Shown: positions 8,246 through 17,065, numbered from the stretch's first letter. The stretch: 64,000 nucleotides of DNA from Caryophanon latum (GCF_001700325.1 NZ_MATO01000044.1:1-64000), one strand, 5' to 3'. The notes: generated by a model not told the origin, from the sequence alone. Numbers and translations: made by a program.

Positions 8246-9388
8246 ATGAAGAAAATAGTTTCTGCGCTACTCATCGTTGTGCTGGCATTTTCGTTCTCTT
8301 TACAAGGGCATGCCGCATTCAAAGACGTAAGCAACACCCATTCACTCGCAACCGAAATTAACTACTTAACGAAGGCAGGCATTATTAGCGGCTACGAGGA
8401 CGGCAAATTCCGTCCGAACGAGCTCATTAAGAAAAAGCATGTCGCAAGCATGCTCGTAAAATCGCTCGACTTACAAACGACGAATTTACGCAACCCAGGC
8501 TACAAAGACATTCCAACGACGCACCAATATTACAAAGAAATTGCAGCTGTCTACACAGCCGGCATTTTCAATCAAGCGACGTACTTCCAACCAGAGGCAA
8601 GCTTAACGCGCGCGCAAATGGCAGAAGTGATCGCAAAAGCATTTAAGCTGCAATCGATTTCACAAAATGCTGTTGACTATGAAGACGTATCAAGTCGTAC
8701 AGCAGGCTATCATTACATTCAACTTGTAACAATGAACAGTATTGCAACAGGTGAGCTTCGTGAATGGGATCCTTACTTCTTACCAGACAAGCTATTAACA
8801 CGCGCGCATTTCAGTGCCTTTTTAGCTCGTGCCTTAACGCTGCGCAAAGAAACAGCTGCGGATTTAATGCCGAGCCAATCGTACACGTATACGTATGCGA
8901 CGAAAGATAATTACTATACTGCTAAATATGACGGACGAGACGAATACGAATTTGGTAACGGACGCAGCTGGTCATACTTTAGTAAATCAAACGGTAAAAA
9001 ATACGCAAACATTCTATACGGTTCGCAATATAGTGAATATATGTATCAAAGATATTTTGCCCTTTACTCACATGATTTTTTACCATACTTACTTTTTAGC
9101 GTAGATGTCCCTATATCACTTGGTTTAAAGTATGACGTTGGCAGAGAGCATGTAATGGCACCAAATCCATATCCAGCAAGCGTGCGTGTAATCGACACGA
9201 AAAAAACAGTAAAAGTTGCAGGCAATACGTACACGAACGTCATCGAATTTGAAAACACGTATTTCAAATCGATGACATCAAAACGTTTTAGTCACAAAAT
9301 TTACATCGCAGCAGGTCATGGTGTCATCGGTATTAAAAACGAAAAAGATCAATGGGAATTTTGGTTACATTCTCGCGTAGCTAAATAA
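8246..9388 (+). CDS. SLH-domain cell-surface protein
   Basis: 380 residues. A signal peptide (residues 1-23, ending GHA-A) is followed by three S-layer-homology domains beginning FKDVSNTHS (about 25), YKDIPTTHQ (about 85) and YEDVSSRT (about 146), with the usual GYEDGKFRPNELI-type loop. SLH domains bind pyruvylated secondary cell-wall polysaccharide. The C-terminal 180 residues form a tyrosine-rich, beta-looking domain that I do not recognise. AAGGAGG at 8233-8239 precedes ATG 8246. The family B element lies immediately upstream, so the promoter must be inside or very close to it. Confidence 0.85.
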   Translation: MKKIVSALLIVVLAFSFSLQGHAAFKDVSNTHSLATEINYLTKAGIISGYEDGKFRPNELIKKKHVASMLVKSLDLQTTNLRNPGYKDIPTTHQYYKEIAAVYTAGIFNQATYFQPEASLTRAQMAEVIAKAFKLQSISQNAVDYEDVSSRTAGYHYIQLVTMNSIATGELREWDPYFLPDKLLTRAHFSAFLARALTLRKETAADLMPSQSYTYTYATKDNYYTAKYDGRDEYEFGNGRSWSYFSKSNGKKYANILYGSQYSEYMYQRYFALYSHDFLPYLLFSVDVPISLGLKYDVGREHVMAPNPYPASVRVIDTKKTVKVAGNTYTNVIEFENTYFKSMTSKRFSHKIYIAAGHGVIGIKNEKDQWEFWLHSRVAK

Positions 9389-9396
9389 TGAAGACG

Positions 9397-9424
9397 AAAG
9401 ACAACAGTACTCGCTGTTGTCTTT
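9397..9424 (+). terminator. Hairpin between SLH gene and lipoprotein gene
   Basis: AAAGACAACAG (9397-9407) pairs perfectly with CTGTTGTCTTT (9414-9424) around a 6-base loop. Only a short T-tract follows, so read-through into the lipoprotein gene is possible. Confidence 0.6.
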
Positions 9425-9447
9425 TGCTTTAAAACGAGGTGCATCAT

Positions 9448-9825
9448 ATGAAAAAAATAATCCCGCTTCTGTTTACCTTATGCTTACTTGCAGGCTGTGC
9501 CAACATTGACCGCTTCTCCATGTCCGTTCATGAAAAGCTGCCTGCTCAAATCGATACGGCGCTAATTGACACGAACGATACAGCGCTGAATGTCTTTTCA
9601 AACGGCAACGGCACATACTACATCGTCTATGACACGAACAAAGATATTCCAGACGCCCCTGCGACAAAACAAGACGGCAACAACATGACAATCAATATGA
9701 TCGAAGGCGACGAGCTACGAAACGTCACGCGTCATATGTTCAAATTCGAATCGACAATGACGTTTGAAACGATTGATTTTGAAGTGAATGGCAAACCTAC
9801 GAAATATACTATCATTACGTATTAA
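9448..9825 (+). CDS. Small lipoprotein of unknown function
   Basis: 125 residues with a type II signal peptide: MKKIIPLLFTLCLLAGC, where LLAGC is the lipobox and Cys17 the lipidated residue. The mature part is short and soluble with no motif I know. CGAGGTG lies eight bases before ATG 9448; an in-frame GTG at 9439 is less likely. It is only 23 bases downstream of the SLH gene hairpin, so both may act at the cell surface. Confidence 0.75.
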   Translation: MKKIIPLLFTLCLLAGCANIDRFSMSVHEKLPAQIDTALIDTNDTALNVFSNGNGTYYIVYDTNKDIPDAPATKQDGNNMTINMIEGDELRNVTRHMFKFESTMTFETIDFEVNGKPTKYTIITY

Positions 9826-9827
9826 TG

Positions 9828-9865
9828 AGCAGTGTGCGACGATTCAGTCCGCACTGCTTTTTTAG
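9828..9865 (+). terminator. Terminator after lipoprotein gene
   Basis: AGCAGTGTGCG (9828-9838) pairs with CGCACTGCT (9850-9858, with a bulged TG), followed by a T-run. Confidence 0.75.
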
Positions 9866-9907
9866 TCCAATCAGTCCAACGTTTTTCTTTATAACATTTT
9901 ATTAATT

Positions 9908-10096
9908 TAGGTCTGTTGATGAGCCACTTTTATACAGCAGAATTGCTTGTTTTCAGCAGCAAGACTGAGATGAACGCTGCATTTTATTGGCATGGAGCGT
10001 GCGGCGACACTCCTTGGAGAATAGCTCGTGCCTCAAGCCTCCTCGTCGCAAAAGAAACTTTTATGTATCAACCCCGCTTACGGTGATGAACCTATA
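9908..10096 (+). repeat. Hybrid repeat: family A left half joined to family B end
   Basis: The first 140 bases (TAGGTCTGTTGATGAGCCAC onward) follow family A up to GCTCGTGCCTCAAG. The last 40 bases read as the reverse complement of the family B left end (ATAAAAGTT, GGGGTTGA and GGTTCATCACC patterns). The copy is therefore a recombinant between two repeat families. Confidence 0.7.
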
Positions 10097-10140
10097 TATT
10101 TACTTGTAAAACAGCAAATAATCGTTCACCTCATCGTCAC

Positions 10141-10163
10141 AAAATTATAACGACTGGTCTATT
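10141..10163. promoter_or_regulatory. LmrA/YxaF-type operator upstream of MFS pump
   Basis: The minus strand reads AATAGACCAGTCGTTATAAT, close to what I remember of the LmrA/YxaF box (ATAGACCRGTCACTATATT-like). It lies just upstream of a possible promoter, TTGAAT (10169-10174) and TATAGT (10193-10198), spaced 18 bases. The matching repressor is inferred to be the TetR protein at 3437. Confidence 0.5.
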
Positions 10164-10285
10164 TTTTGTTGAATTTTTAACGTCCTATCTGATATAGTGA
10201 AGCTCGTGATGAAAAATGTCCGTTTGTTATCAAATCGATATACCGCGATACTCATCGCTTATTTGCATTAGAGGAGGAAGAAAAT

Positions 10286-11701
10286 TTGGCAGCACCTTTT
10301 ATTAACGTCAAAAGTCCAAAAGGGATGGCCGCTGTATTAATGATTGGAACGTTTCTAGGCTTGTTCGGGGAAACCGCATTAAATATGGCGCTCACAAACA
10401 TTATGGAGGACTTTGATGTCTCAGCAGCATCTGCAGCGTGGCTTACGACCGGGTATTTACTCGTTCTCGCTGTACTCGTTCCGTTATCATCGTATTTAGT
10501 TCGTTGGTTTACAACACGTCAGCTCATTACAGCGGCAATCATTTTAGCAATCGTCGGCTCGTTATGCGGCGCACTCGCACCAAACTTCACGGTGTTACTA
10601 GTCGGACGTTTCATTCAAGCACTCGCAACGGGCATTATTTTGCCGCTTATGTTCAGCGTCGTTATGCTCATTTTCCCTGTTGAAAAGCGCGGAGCAGTAA
10701 TGGGCATCGTCGGCATCATTTTAACGGCCGGTCCTGCGCTCGGTCCATCAATTGCAGGTGTCATCGTTTCAGCACTTAGTTGGCACTACATTTTCTGGAT
10801 GATGGCAGTTGCCTACGTAATCGTACTTATCATTGCATTGACAAAGGTTGATAACGTATCTGAAGTCACACGTCCAAAAATCGATGCATTATCACTCATT
10901 GCATCAACGTTCGGCTTCGGTGGTGTCGTGTTCGCCCTTGCAACACTAGCCGAGCAAAAAATTTCAGAGCCAATCGTTTATGCACCACTTGCAATTGGAC
11001 TCGTGCTACTGCTCATCTTCGGCGTGCGCCAAACGAAAATGGCGGAACCGATGATCGATTTATCTGTATTCAAATCACCGATGTTTAGTCTCGGTGTCGC
11101 ACTCATGGTCGCAACGATGTTCATGATTTTATCAGTAGCGATTTTAATTCCGATGTATTTAAAAGCAGTGCTTGGCTTTGCGGCATTAACGGCAGGCTTA
11201 TGCATGCTTCCTGGTAATGTGTTAAACATCATGATGTCACCTATCGTTGGTGTCAACTTCGACAAAATCGGGGCAAAAATGTTTACACGTATCGGCTTCT
11301 CGATGATTCTCGTGTCGATGATCGTCTTTTTAACGACAATGTCAGCTACGACAGCAACGTGGATTATCATTGTGAATTTATGTGTGTTCTTCGTCGGCGT
11401 TTCAATGACGATTATGCCAGCACAAACGAATGCGATGAACTCGTTAGCACCGCAAAAGTTTGCAGACGGTTCAGCTGCACTTAACACGTTAACACAAATT
11501 GCAGGTGCTTCTGGTACAGCGATTGCGATGACGATGTTCACAATCGGGCAACAAAACTACGCAGCGAAATTCATAAACGTCGTGCCAGCAGACATGCTTG
11601 CACACGGTATTCATACAGCGTTTATCGTTGTTGCAGTCATTGCAGTTGTCGGGTTAATTGGTTCGTTCTTTGTGAAAAATGTAGAGGCAGTAAGAGGGTA
11701 A
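10286..11701 (+). CDS. DHA2-family MFS multidrug efflux transporter (LmrB-like)
   Basis: 471 residues with about 14 hydrophobic helices, the DHA2 layout of drug:proton antiporters. The N-terminal half carries WLTTGYLLVLAVLVP and the loop RWFTTRQL (motif A region) typical of LmrB-like pumps. Translation starts at TTG 10286, because GAGGAGGA at 10271-10278 lies seven bases upstream and no ATG fits. The LmrA-type operator upstream argues for drug-inducible repression by the TetR protein at 3437. The substrate is unknown; lincomycin, puromycin or other lipophilic drugs are typical for the family. Confidence 0.85.
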   Translation: MAAPFINVKSPKGMAAVLMIGTFLGLFGETALNMALTNIMEDFDVSAASAAWLTTGYLLVLAVLVPLSSYLVRWFTTRQLITAAIILAIVGSLCGALAPNFTVLLVGRFIQALATGIILPLMFSVVMLIFPVEKRGAVMGIVGIILTAGPALGPSIAGVIVSALSWHYIFWMMAVAYVIVLIIALTKVDNVSEVTRPKIDALSLIASTFGFGGVVFALATLAEQKISEPIVYAPLAIGLVLLLIFGVRQTKMAEPMIDLSVFKSPMFSLGVALMVATMFMILSVAILIPMYLKAVLGFAALTAGLCMLPGNVLNIMMSPIVGVNFDKIGAKMFTRIGFSMILVSMIVFLTTMSATTATWIIIVNLCVFFVGVSMTIMPAQTNAMNSLAPQKFADGSAALNTLTQIAGASGTAIAMTMFTIGQQNYAAKFINVVPADMLAHGIHTAFIVVAVIAVVGLIGSFFVKNVEAVRG

Positions 11702-11702
11702 A

Positions 11703-11741
11703 AGAAAAAGGATTCGGGCATATTATGTGCGTCGAATCCTT
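11703..11741 (-). terminator. Terminator of the minus-strand sigma-factor gene
   Basis: AAGGATTCG (11708-11716) pairs with CGAATCCTT (11733-11741). Read on the minus strand the stem is followed by TTTTTCTTTT, so it serves the sigma gene rather than the MFS gene. It also marks the left edge of the AT-rich island. Confidence 0.65.
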
Positions 11742-11764
11742 CCTACTCTGTTCTGTTAAACGAT

Positions 11765-12862
11765 TTATTGTTCAAGTAATTCCTTTAAATACAATTTATT
11801 TTTTAGCTTTCGAAGTGCTTTCGCCTCAATTTGACGTATGCGTTCTCTTGTCACATCAAAATGCTTTCCTACTTCTTCTAATGTGTATATTTCACCATCT
11901 TTAAAACCAAATCTATATTCTATAATTTCTCTTTCTCGATCTTTTAACTCCTCTAAAACTTTTTTGAGAACTTTGGACGTTGAACGATTTACAATAACTT
12001 CTTCAACTGAAGTTATTTGAATATCATAATTTTCCTCAGTACCAATTATGAGATCAATTAGTTCATTCAAATCGCTATCACTGCTAACATTTGAATTCAA
12101 TGATACATCATGTAAAAATCTATGCTCAGCTTCTTTTGCTGCCATATATTGTTCTTCTGAAATTTCTGCAAGCTCGCATATATCATCAATCGTTGGATTA
12201 TCAAATTCTAATTCACGTTCTATTTTATTAATTTTGCTAATACGTTCATTCATATGTACTGGTATACGAATGATATTAGCTTTATCTGCAAGAGCTCTAG
12301 TAATCGACTGCCTAATCCAATGCGTCGCATAAGTAGAGAATTCATATCCTAATGAAACATCGTATTTTTTGATCGCTTTTATTAACCCAATATGTCCTTC
12401 ATTAATTAAATCTTCAAAGGTAAAGCTTTTTGCAATACCAACATACCTTTGAGCTATCTTTTGTACTAAACCGGCATTACTTTGAACAATTTTTTCAATC
12501 AACTCTTTGTCAGCTATTCGCTTTTCACGATTCTCTTCAAACAAAACTCTATTGTCTTTATACGTCCCTGCTTTTAAAAGTAAGTCTGTCGGGTCAAAAT
12601 CATTTTCAAAAAATGATGCTAATGTTAAATCATCTTCCTCGTCATCTTCAAACTCATTCTCTTCATCTCGTTCATCAATTAAATTCGTATAACCTTGCGA
12701 CGCCAAAAATTTCTTTAAATCCTCATCATTAATTTCTACATATTCTCCTCTAAAATAACTAATCATTGTATTTTTTAAATCTTGTAATTGAATTTGATGA
12801 GATTTGATAGGATACTTTTCTTTTAAAAAATCTTTAAACATTTCAATGTCCAAACTGTCCAC
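11765..12862 (-). CDS. Sigma-70-family RNA polymerase sigma factor in AT-rich island
   Basis: 365 residues from GTG 12862. The N-terminal 60 residues resemble sigma region 1.1, then an acidic stretch (about 63-80). Region 2 (about 127-197) includes FEDLINEGHIGLIKAIKKYD and FSTYATHWIRQSI; region 3 spans about 200-260; region 4 (about 300-360) contains the helix-turn-helix EEVGKHFDVTRERIRQIEAK. This is the group 1/2 architecture, not an ECF factor. The start is uncertain: AAGGGGTGG fits best for TTG 12853, while GTG 12862 overlaps it and ATG 12841 is far away. It is divergent from the helicase gene across about 56 bases. Codon use is far more AT-rich than in the flanking genes. It is inferred to control the helicase-nuclease operon or its own promoter. 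A sigma factor in such a cassette is unusual. Confidence 0.85.
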   Translation of the reverse strand: MDSLDIEMFKDFLKEKYPIKSHQIQLQDLKNTMISYFRGEYVEINDEDLKKFLASQGYTNLIDERDEENEFEDDEEDDLTLASFFENDFDPTDLLLKAGTYKDNRVLFEENREKRIADKELIEKIVQSNAGLVQKIAQRYVGIAKSFTFEDLINEGHIGLIKAIKKYDVSLGYEFSTYATHWIRQSITRALADKANIIRIPVHMNERISKINKIERELEFDNPTIDDICELAEISEEQYMAAKEAEHRFLHDVSLNSNVSSDSDLNELIDLIIGTEENYDIQITSVEEVIVNRSTSKVLKKVLEELKDREREIIEYRFGFKDGEIYTLEEVGKHFDVTRERIRQIEAKALRKLKNKLYLKELLEQ

Positions 12863-12869
12863 CCCTTCA

Positions 12870-12898
12870 TTGGAAAGTATTGTTATTTATTATATAAT
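12870..12898 (+). promoter_or_regulatory. Divergent promoter region, sigma gene / helicase
   Basis: TTGGAA (12870-12875), 17 bases, TATAAT (12893-12898), then TAAGGAG before ATG 12919. The -10 lies in the near-palindrome TTATTATATAATAA, which also gives a -10-like sequence on the minus strand, so the same region may serve both genes. No clear -35 is seen for the minus direction. Confidence 0.55.
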
Positions 12899-12918
12899 AA
12901 CTGTAAGGAGATGATAAA

Positions 12919-15900
12919 ATGCTACATAAGTACAGCGTGACGAACGAATCTTTATTATCTATAAAGAAAGCTCGTTCAAATAATAAAAAATTATTTGTTC
13001 TATTTGGTTTTAGCCCTTCAGACGTACAAAACTTAAATGATTATAAATTATTTGAAGATGCATTCCCTCAAAGCTTAGAAAATTTTAATCATTCTGCAGA
13101 TACGTTAATGAATGTGTTATTAAAATTAAAATCTGATGCTCCATACTATTGGTGTACTGCCGAAGAATATCAGTTCTATATTAGCAACCAAATCGAAAAT
13201 TACTTTGATATACAGTTATTATATAATAATCTTTACTATTCTACATTCCCAATTTACTATAATTTTGAAAATTTAAATCAAATTGTAACTGATTTCGAAG
13301 AGGAAGATCGGGAAATAGAAACCGAAAATTTTGATACAGTCGGGAAATTTTATAGCTATGTAGTCCAGTTAAACAACCAACTTTATGCAGCTTATTCTCT
13401 CGATGAAGATACATTCGAATCTCTTGAGCCATTCCATCAAGAAGTGGAACAGTTAGAATTATTAAAAGAGGAAAAGCCAGCTTACGATATTAGCTTTGAA
13501 TTAGAGGAAAATCAGAATAGCTTTTTAGTTTTAACGACTAAACTTTTAAACACTCACAATAAACAACTTGTTAAAATTATTCATTCAAATGAGTATGAAC
13601 TCAACATTAATGAATATTTAAACCGTTTATCTACACTTGTAAAATTGAATCCGAATATAGATATCACCTTTACTAAAAAAACGCTTGCTGTACAAAACAT
13701 CGATGAAACAGAATATTTGAAAGTGTTAGATGAATGCTGGGGGTACAGCTCATTTCGAACGTTAGAAATGTATAAAGATCCCGATAATTCAAACGAACTA
13801 ATAACAATTAAACAATCTCAAATTATTCATGACATTGTAGAAGAAGTAGAAAATGCACAAAATGATTTACCTTTCCGTGATATCTTTATTACTTCTTCAA
13901 CTGGTGCAGGGAAATCTGTAATGTTCCAATTGCCTTCGTTTTATATATTCAAAAAGAAAAAGCTATTAACGATTGTTATTTCCCCGTTAATTGGTTTAAT
14001 GCAAGATCAAGTCAATCAATTAAAAAGAAGCGGTATTAATAACGTAGCAACGATTAATTCTAACGTAACACCAGCTGAAAAAGCTGATATTCAAGAGCGT
14101 ATTCGTAATCAAGAAATTTCAATTTTATATATTTCACCAGAGACCTTATTAAATCGTTCAGATATTAAAATGCTCATTGGGGAAGAAACAAAAGTTGGAC
14201 TGTTTATTGTAGACGAGGCTCATATTGTAACTACTTGGGGAAAAGCTTTCCGTTCAGACTATTGGTATTTAGGCCCATATTTAAAAAAGTTACGTAAAGA
14301 AATGAACTTCCCGATTGCAACATTTACAGCGACAGCAATTTACGGTGGCGAGGAAGATATGTATAAAGAGACTCGTGATAGTCTCGGTCTTATTAATCCG
14401 AAGTTTTATTTAGGAAAAGTGAAGCGCGAAGATATTAGCATACATATTGATTCACACGACAAAGAATTAAAGCCTAGAGAATATCAACGAGCAAAATTCG
14501 AATTTGTATGTAAGCGATTAAAAAAATTCATGAAAGACAAATTAAAGGTACTTGTGTATTTCCCTACTATTCCACTTATTTACCAATTACAAGATTATAT
14601 AGAAGAACATTATCCAGCTCTCTACAAACAAGTTGTAACTTATTATGGTAGCTTGAATAAAGATGAAAAAGCTGCTAATCACGAGAAATTTAGCGTTGGC
14701 GATTGTAAAATAATGTTTGCAACCAAGGCATATGGTATGGGTATTGATTTACCGGATATTAATATTGTTTACCATTACGCACCGACTGGAAACGTTTGTG
14801 ATTACGTACAAGAAATTGGACGTGCTGCACGCGATAAAGAAATTGATGGACATGCTTATTTTGATTTTTTAAGAAATGATTTTTCACATATTAAACGCTT
14901 ACATGGTATGTCTACGATTCGAAAATCTCAACTGCAACTTGTAGCACAAAAGATTTATACGATATACAAAGAAAAACGTAAATCACGTAACTTATTAGTA
15001 AATGTTGAAGATTTCGCCTATATTTTCACATCAAATAGCAAAATTGAAGATGCAAATATTGAGGGGAAATTAAAAACAGCATTACTACTAATCGAAAAGG
15101 ATTTCATGAATAAATTAGGATATCCACCATTTATTGCACGTCCACGCGGTTTATTTTCACGTGAATACTTTAAAGTAACTACTGAAGGAGAAAAAATACT
15201 TCAACAAAGTAAACATCGAGAGTACGCACGTAAAATTCATTCGATTGAAACAGAAGCGTATAGTGCAATTTATGAATTAAATTTAAAAACCATTTGGGAA
15301 AAGCAATATAGAAAGCTATCTTTCCCTAATTTTAAACGTCTGTTCCATCAACGTGACGAACAAATACGTTTAAACTTTTTGAATGAAATCGATGCAACTT
15401 TTGTTGTCAATTTCTCATGTACTAAATCGTTAGAACAAACATTAGCACAATTTAATCAAAAGCTACTCCAAGTTGCAAAATGTCTTAATCAATATGCTTT
15501 GAGTAATAGCTACTTTACTACTGAAAAGTTAGCTATTTCCTTTGAACGATCACTCAAATTAGATAAATATGCAGCTGCCAACTTAGCACAAATTATTTTA
15601 CATTCGATGGTACGGTACAATTCATTAAATTTAAATAACAATGCAAAATCAGTAATTCGTTACAGTGAAATAAGCGGCTATCAAGTCAACCCTGCTTATG
15701 AAGACTTCTTTAAATTTGTTCAAAAGCAAAGTTCAATTTATTTAAACCCCGCAACATTAGATTTACAAAATGATAATAGCTTTAATATGTATGCATCAAA
15801 AACTTCGCGTAATTCCATGGACTATTTAAGTATCGTTTTCGGTATTTTAGAAGCGTTCAAATTAATCAATTACCAAATACAAGGTGGCAATACACCTGAA

Positions 15901-16143
15901 ATATACATTCGAATTAACTCAACATTGCAACTCGAAAGTATGGTCAGAAATCCAGACAAATATGAAAATAGAATATTAAACAATGTTTACTATCGTCACA
16001 ATTTATCAATTGCTATGCTTCAATATATTTTTGAAAATAAAATGACGACTGAAGAATTTTGGTCTGTAATTGAAGATTATTTTTTAGGTAAAATACCTGA
16101 AAAAGTTATTGATGAATTAAGAAAAGGTAACACAACTCCATAA
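12919..16143 (+). CDS. Large RecQ-like DEAH helicase with unknown flanking domains
   Basis: 1074 residues. Residues 1-295 are a domain of unknown function. Residues 296-660 are a superfamily 2 helicase core: Walker A SSTGAGKS (326-333), DEAH (432-435) followed by the RecQ-type TWGKAFRSDYWYLG, motif III FTATA, and motif VI YVQEIGRAARD (629-639). The C-terminal 410 residues are mostly helical. I see no RQC four-cysteine zinc site and no HRDC domain, so it is RecQ-like only in its motor. It is far longer than housekeeping RecQ (about 600). TAAGGAG precedes ATG 12919. The HNH nuclease gene follows after 29 bases. AT-rich composition like its two neighbours points to horizontal transfer. A DNA-unwinding role in phage or plasmid defence is inferred. 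Confidence 0.85.
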   Translation: MLHKYSVTNESLLSIKKARSNNKKLFVLFGFSPSDVQNLNDYKLFEDAFPQSLENFNHSADTLMNVLLKLKSDAPYYWCTAEEYQFYISNQIENYFDIQLLYNNLYYSTFPIYYNFENLNQIVTDFEEEDREIETENFDTVGKFYSYVVQLNNQLYAAYSLDEDTFESLEPFHQEVEQLELLKEEKPAYDISFELEENQNSFLVLTTKLLNTHNKQLVKIIHSNEYELNINEYLNRLSTLVKLNPNIDITFTKKTLAVQNIDETEYLKVLDECWGYSSFRTLEMYKDPDNSNELITIKQSQIIHDIVEEVENAQNDLPFRDIFITSSTGAGKSVMFQLPSFYIFKKKKLLTIVISPLIGLMQDQVNQLKRSGINNVATINSNVTPAEKADIQERIRNQEISILYISPETLLNRSDIKMLIGEETKVGLFIVDEAHIVTTWGKAFRSDYWYLGPYLKKLRKEMNFPIATFTATAIYGGEEDMYKETRDSLGLINPKFYLGKVKREDISIHIDSHDKELKPREYQRAKFEFVCKRLKKFMKDKLKVLVYFPTIPLIYQLQDYIEEHYPALYKQVVTYYGSLNKDEKAANHEKFSVGDCKIMFATKAYGMGIDLPDINIVYHYAPTGNVCDYVQEIGRAARDKEIDGHAYFDFLRNDFSHIKRLHGMSTIRKSQLQLVAQKIYTIYKEKRKSRNLLVNVEDFAYIFTSNSKIEDANIEGKLKTALLLIEKDFMNKLGYPPFIARPRGLFSREYFKVTTEGEKILQQSKHREYARKIHSIETEAYSAIYELNLKTIWEKQYRKLSFPNFKRLFHQRDEQIRLNFLNEIDATFVVNFSCTKSLEQTLAQFNQKLLQVAKCLNQYALSNSYFTTEKLAISFERSLKLDKYAAANLAQIILHSMVRYNSLNLNNNAKSVIRYSEISGYQVNPAYEDFFKFVQKQSSIYLNPATLDLQNDNSFNMYASKTSRNSMDYLSIVFGILEAFKLINYQIQGGNTPEIYIRINSTLQLESMVRNPDKYENRILNNVYYRHNLSIAMLQYIFENKMTTEEFWSVIEDYFLGKIPEKVIDELRKGNTTP

Positions 16144-16172
16144 AAGCACTTGCTATTCGTTAGGAGGTCGCA

Positions 16173-17012
16173 ATGAAATTTTTTATTGTTTTGCAAAATG
16201 ATACAAACTCACAGCAAGATACGGACTTTTTACGTTGTCCACAAAAAGATGCTTTTGGAAATCGACCCCATCATTACACTAGAATGAACGAGTTATCTAC
16301 AGGAGATAAAATCTTTCATTATACTGCTGGCAATATTACCGCAATCAGTACCGTAATGAAGCCTGCTATGCTCATATACGATAAGTCAGATGCTATTTAC
16401 TATTTTATTGCTAAAGTACATTATGAAATGTTTCAAAATTCTTTACATGTTAGATCATACTGGGACGATATAAAAAAATTATTACCTGCTCAATTTTCTC
16501 CATTTCAAAAAAATGGACACGACAACGCAGGCTTTCTATATCCTTGCTCTGAACAATTTTCTTCATTTTTGTTAAAGCAATTAGCTATTTTAAATCCTTC
16601 TGATACGACATCTAAAAAACTTTTAGAAAGTGAAGTACAAATACAATCTACAGCAAGGATTGGTCATCAAACGTATAAAAACGAACTTTTAAAACTGTGG
16701 AACAATGAATGCGCTATTTGCAAAATAAATATTCCTGATTTGCTAATAGCTTCTCATGCTAAGCCATGGCGCGATTGCAATGATGATGAACGAGTTGATC
16801 CATATAACGGTTTACTATTGTGCGCTCATCATGATGCCTTGTTTGATAAAGGGTTTATTTCGTTCGATGAAAATGGAAACATAATTTTATGCAGGGAACT
16901 GTCAAATTCTTCACCTGTTGTATATGCCATTGACATACAAATGACGATTAACATACACGAGAAAAATATACCTTATTTAATTTGGCATCGTTCACATGTT
17001 TTAAGAAAATAA
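16173..17012 (+). CDS. HNH endonuclease with EVE/PUA-like N-terminus
   Basis: 279 residues. The N-terminal 110 residues (MKFFIVLQND, then STGDKIFHYTAGNITAIS) look like an EVE/PUA-fold domain, which in known EVE-HNH enzymes reads modified cytosine. The C-terminal 110 residues are an HNH_2-type nuclease: CAIC (180-183), SHAKPW with His195, then DPYNGLLLCAHHDALFDKG with Asn212 and His219/220. The cysteine pair plus the later Cys217 may hold zinc. This architecture is that of type IV, modification-dependent restriction enzymes; substrate specificity is not visible. TTAGGAGGT precedes ATG. It is in an operon with the helicase and shares its AT-rich codon use. Confidence 0.8.
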   Translation: MKFFIVLQNDTNSQQDTDFLRCPQKDAFGNRPHHYTRMNELSTGDKIFHYTAGNITAISTVMKPAMLIYDKSDAIYYFIAKVHYEMFQNSLHVRSYWDDIKKLLPAQFSPFQKNGHDNAGFLYPCSEQFSSFLLKQLAILNPSDTTSKKLLESEVQIQSTARIGHQTYKNELLKLWNNECAICKINIPDLLIASHAKPWRDCNDDERVDPYNGLLLCAHHDALFDKGFISFDENGNIILCRELSNSSPVVYAIDIQMTINIHEKNIPYLIWHRSHVLRK

Positions 17013-17015
17013 ACC

Positions 17016-17064
17016 GAGAAAAAGTCGATTCACGCTAAAATTTAGCACGAACCGACTTTTTCTT
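17016..17064. terminator. Terminator shared by HNH and TauE genes
   Basis: GAGAAAAAGTCG (17016-17027) pairs with CGACTTTTTCTT (17053-17064); inside, GCTAAA/TTTAGC extends the stem. Works for both convergent genes and marks the right edge of the AT-rich island. Confidence 0.8.
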
Positions 17065-17065
17065 A

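Noticed and set aside
10978-11541. 187-codon minus-strand frame inside the MFS gene
   Set aside because: Shadow of the transporter, caused by its codon bias.
12919-16143. Housekeeping RecQ
   Set aside because: Length, missing RQC zinc site, AT-rich codon use and neighbours do not fit the housekeeping gene.
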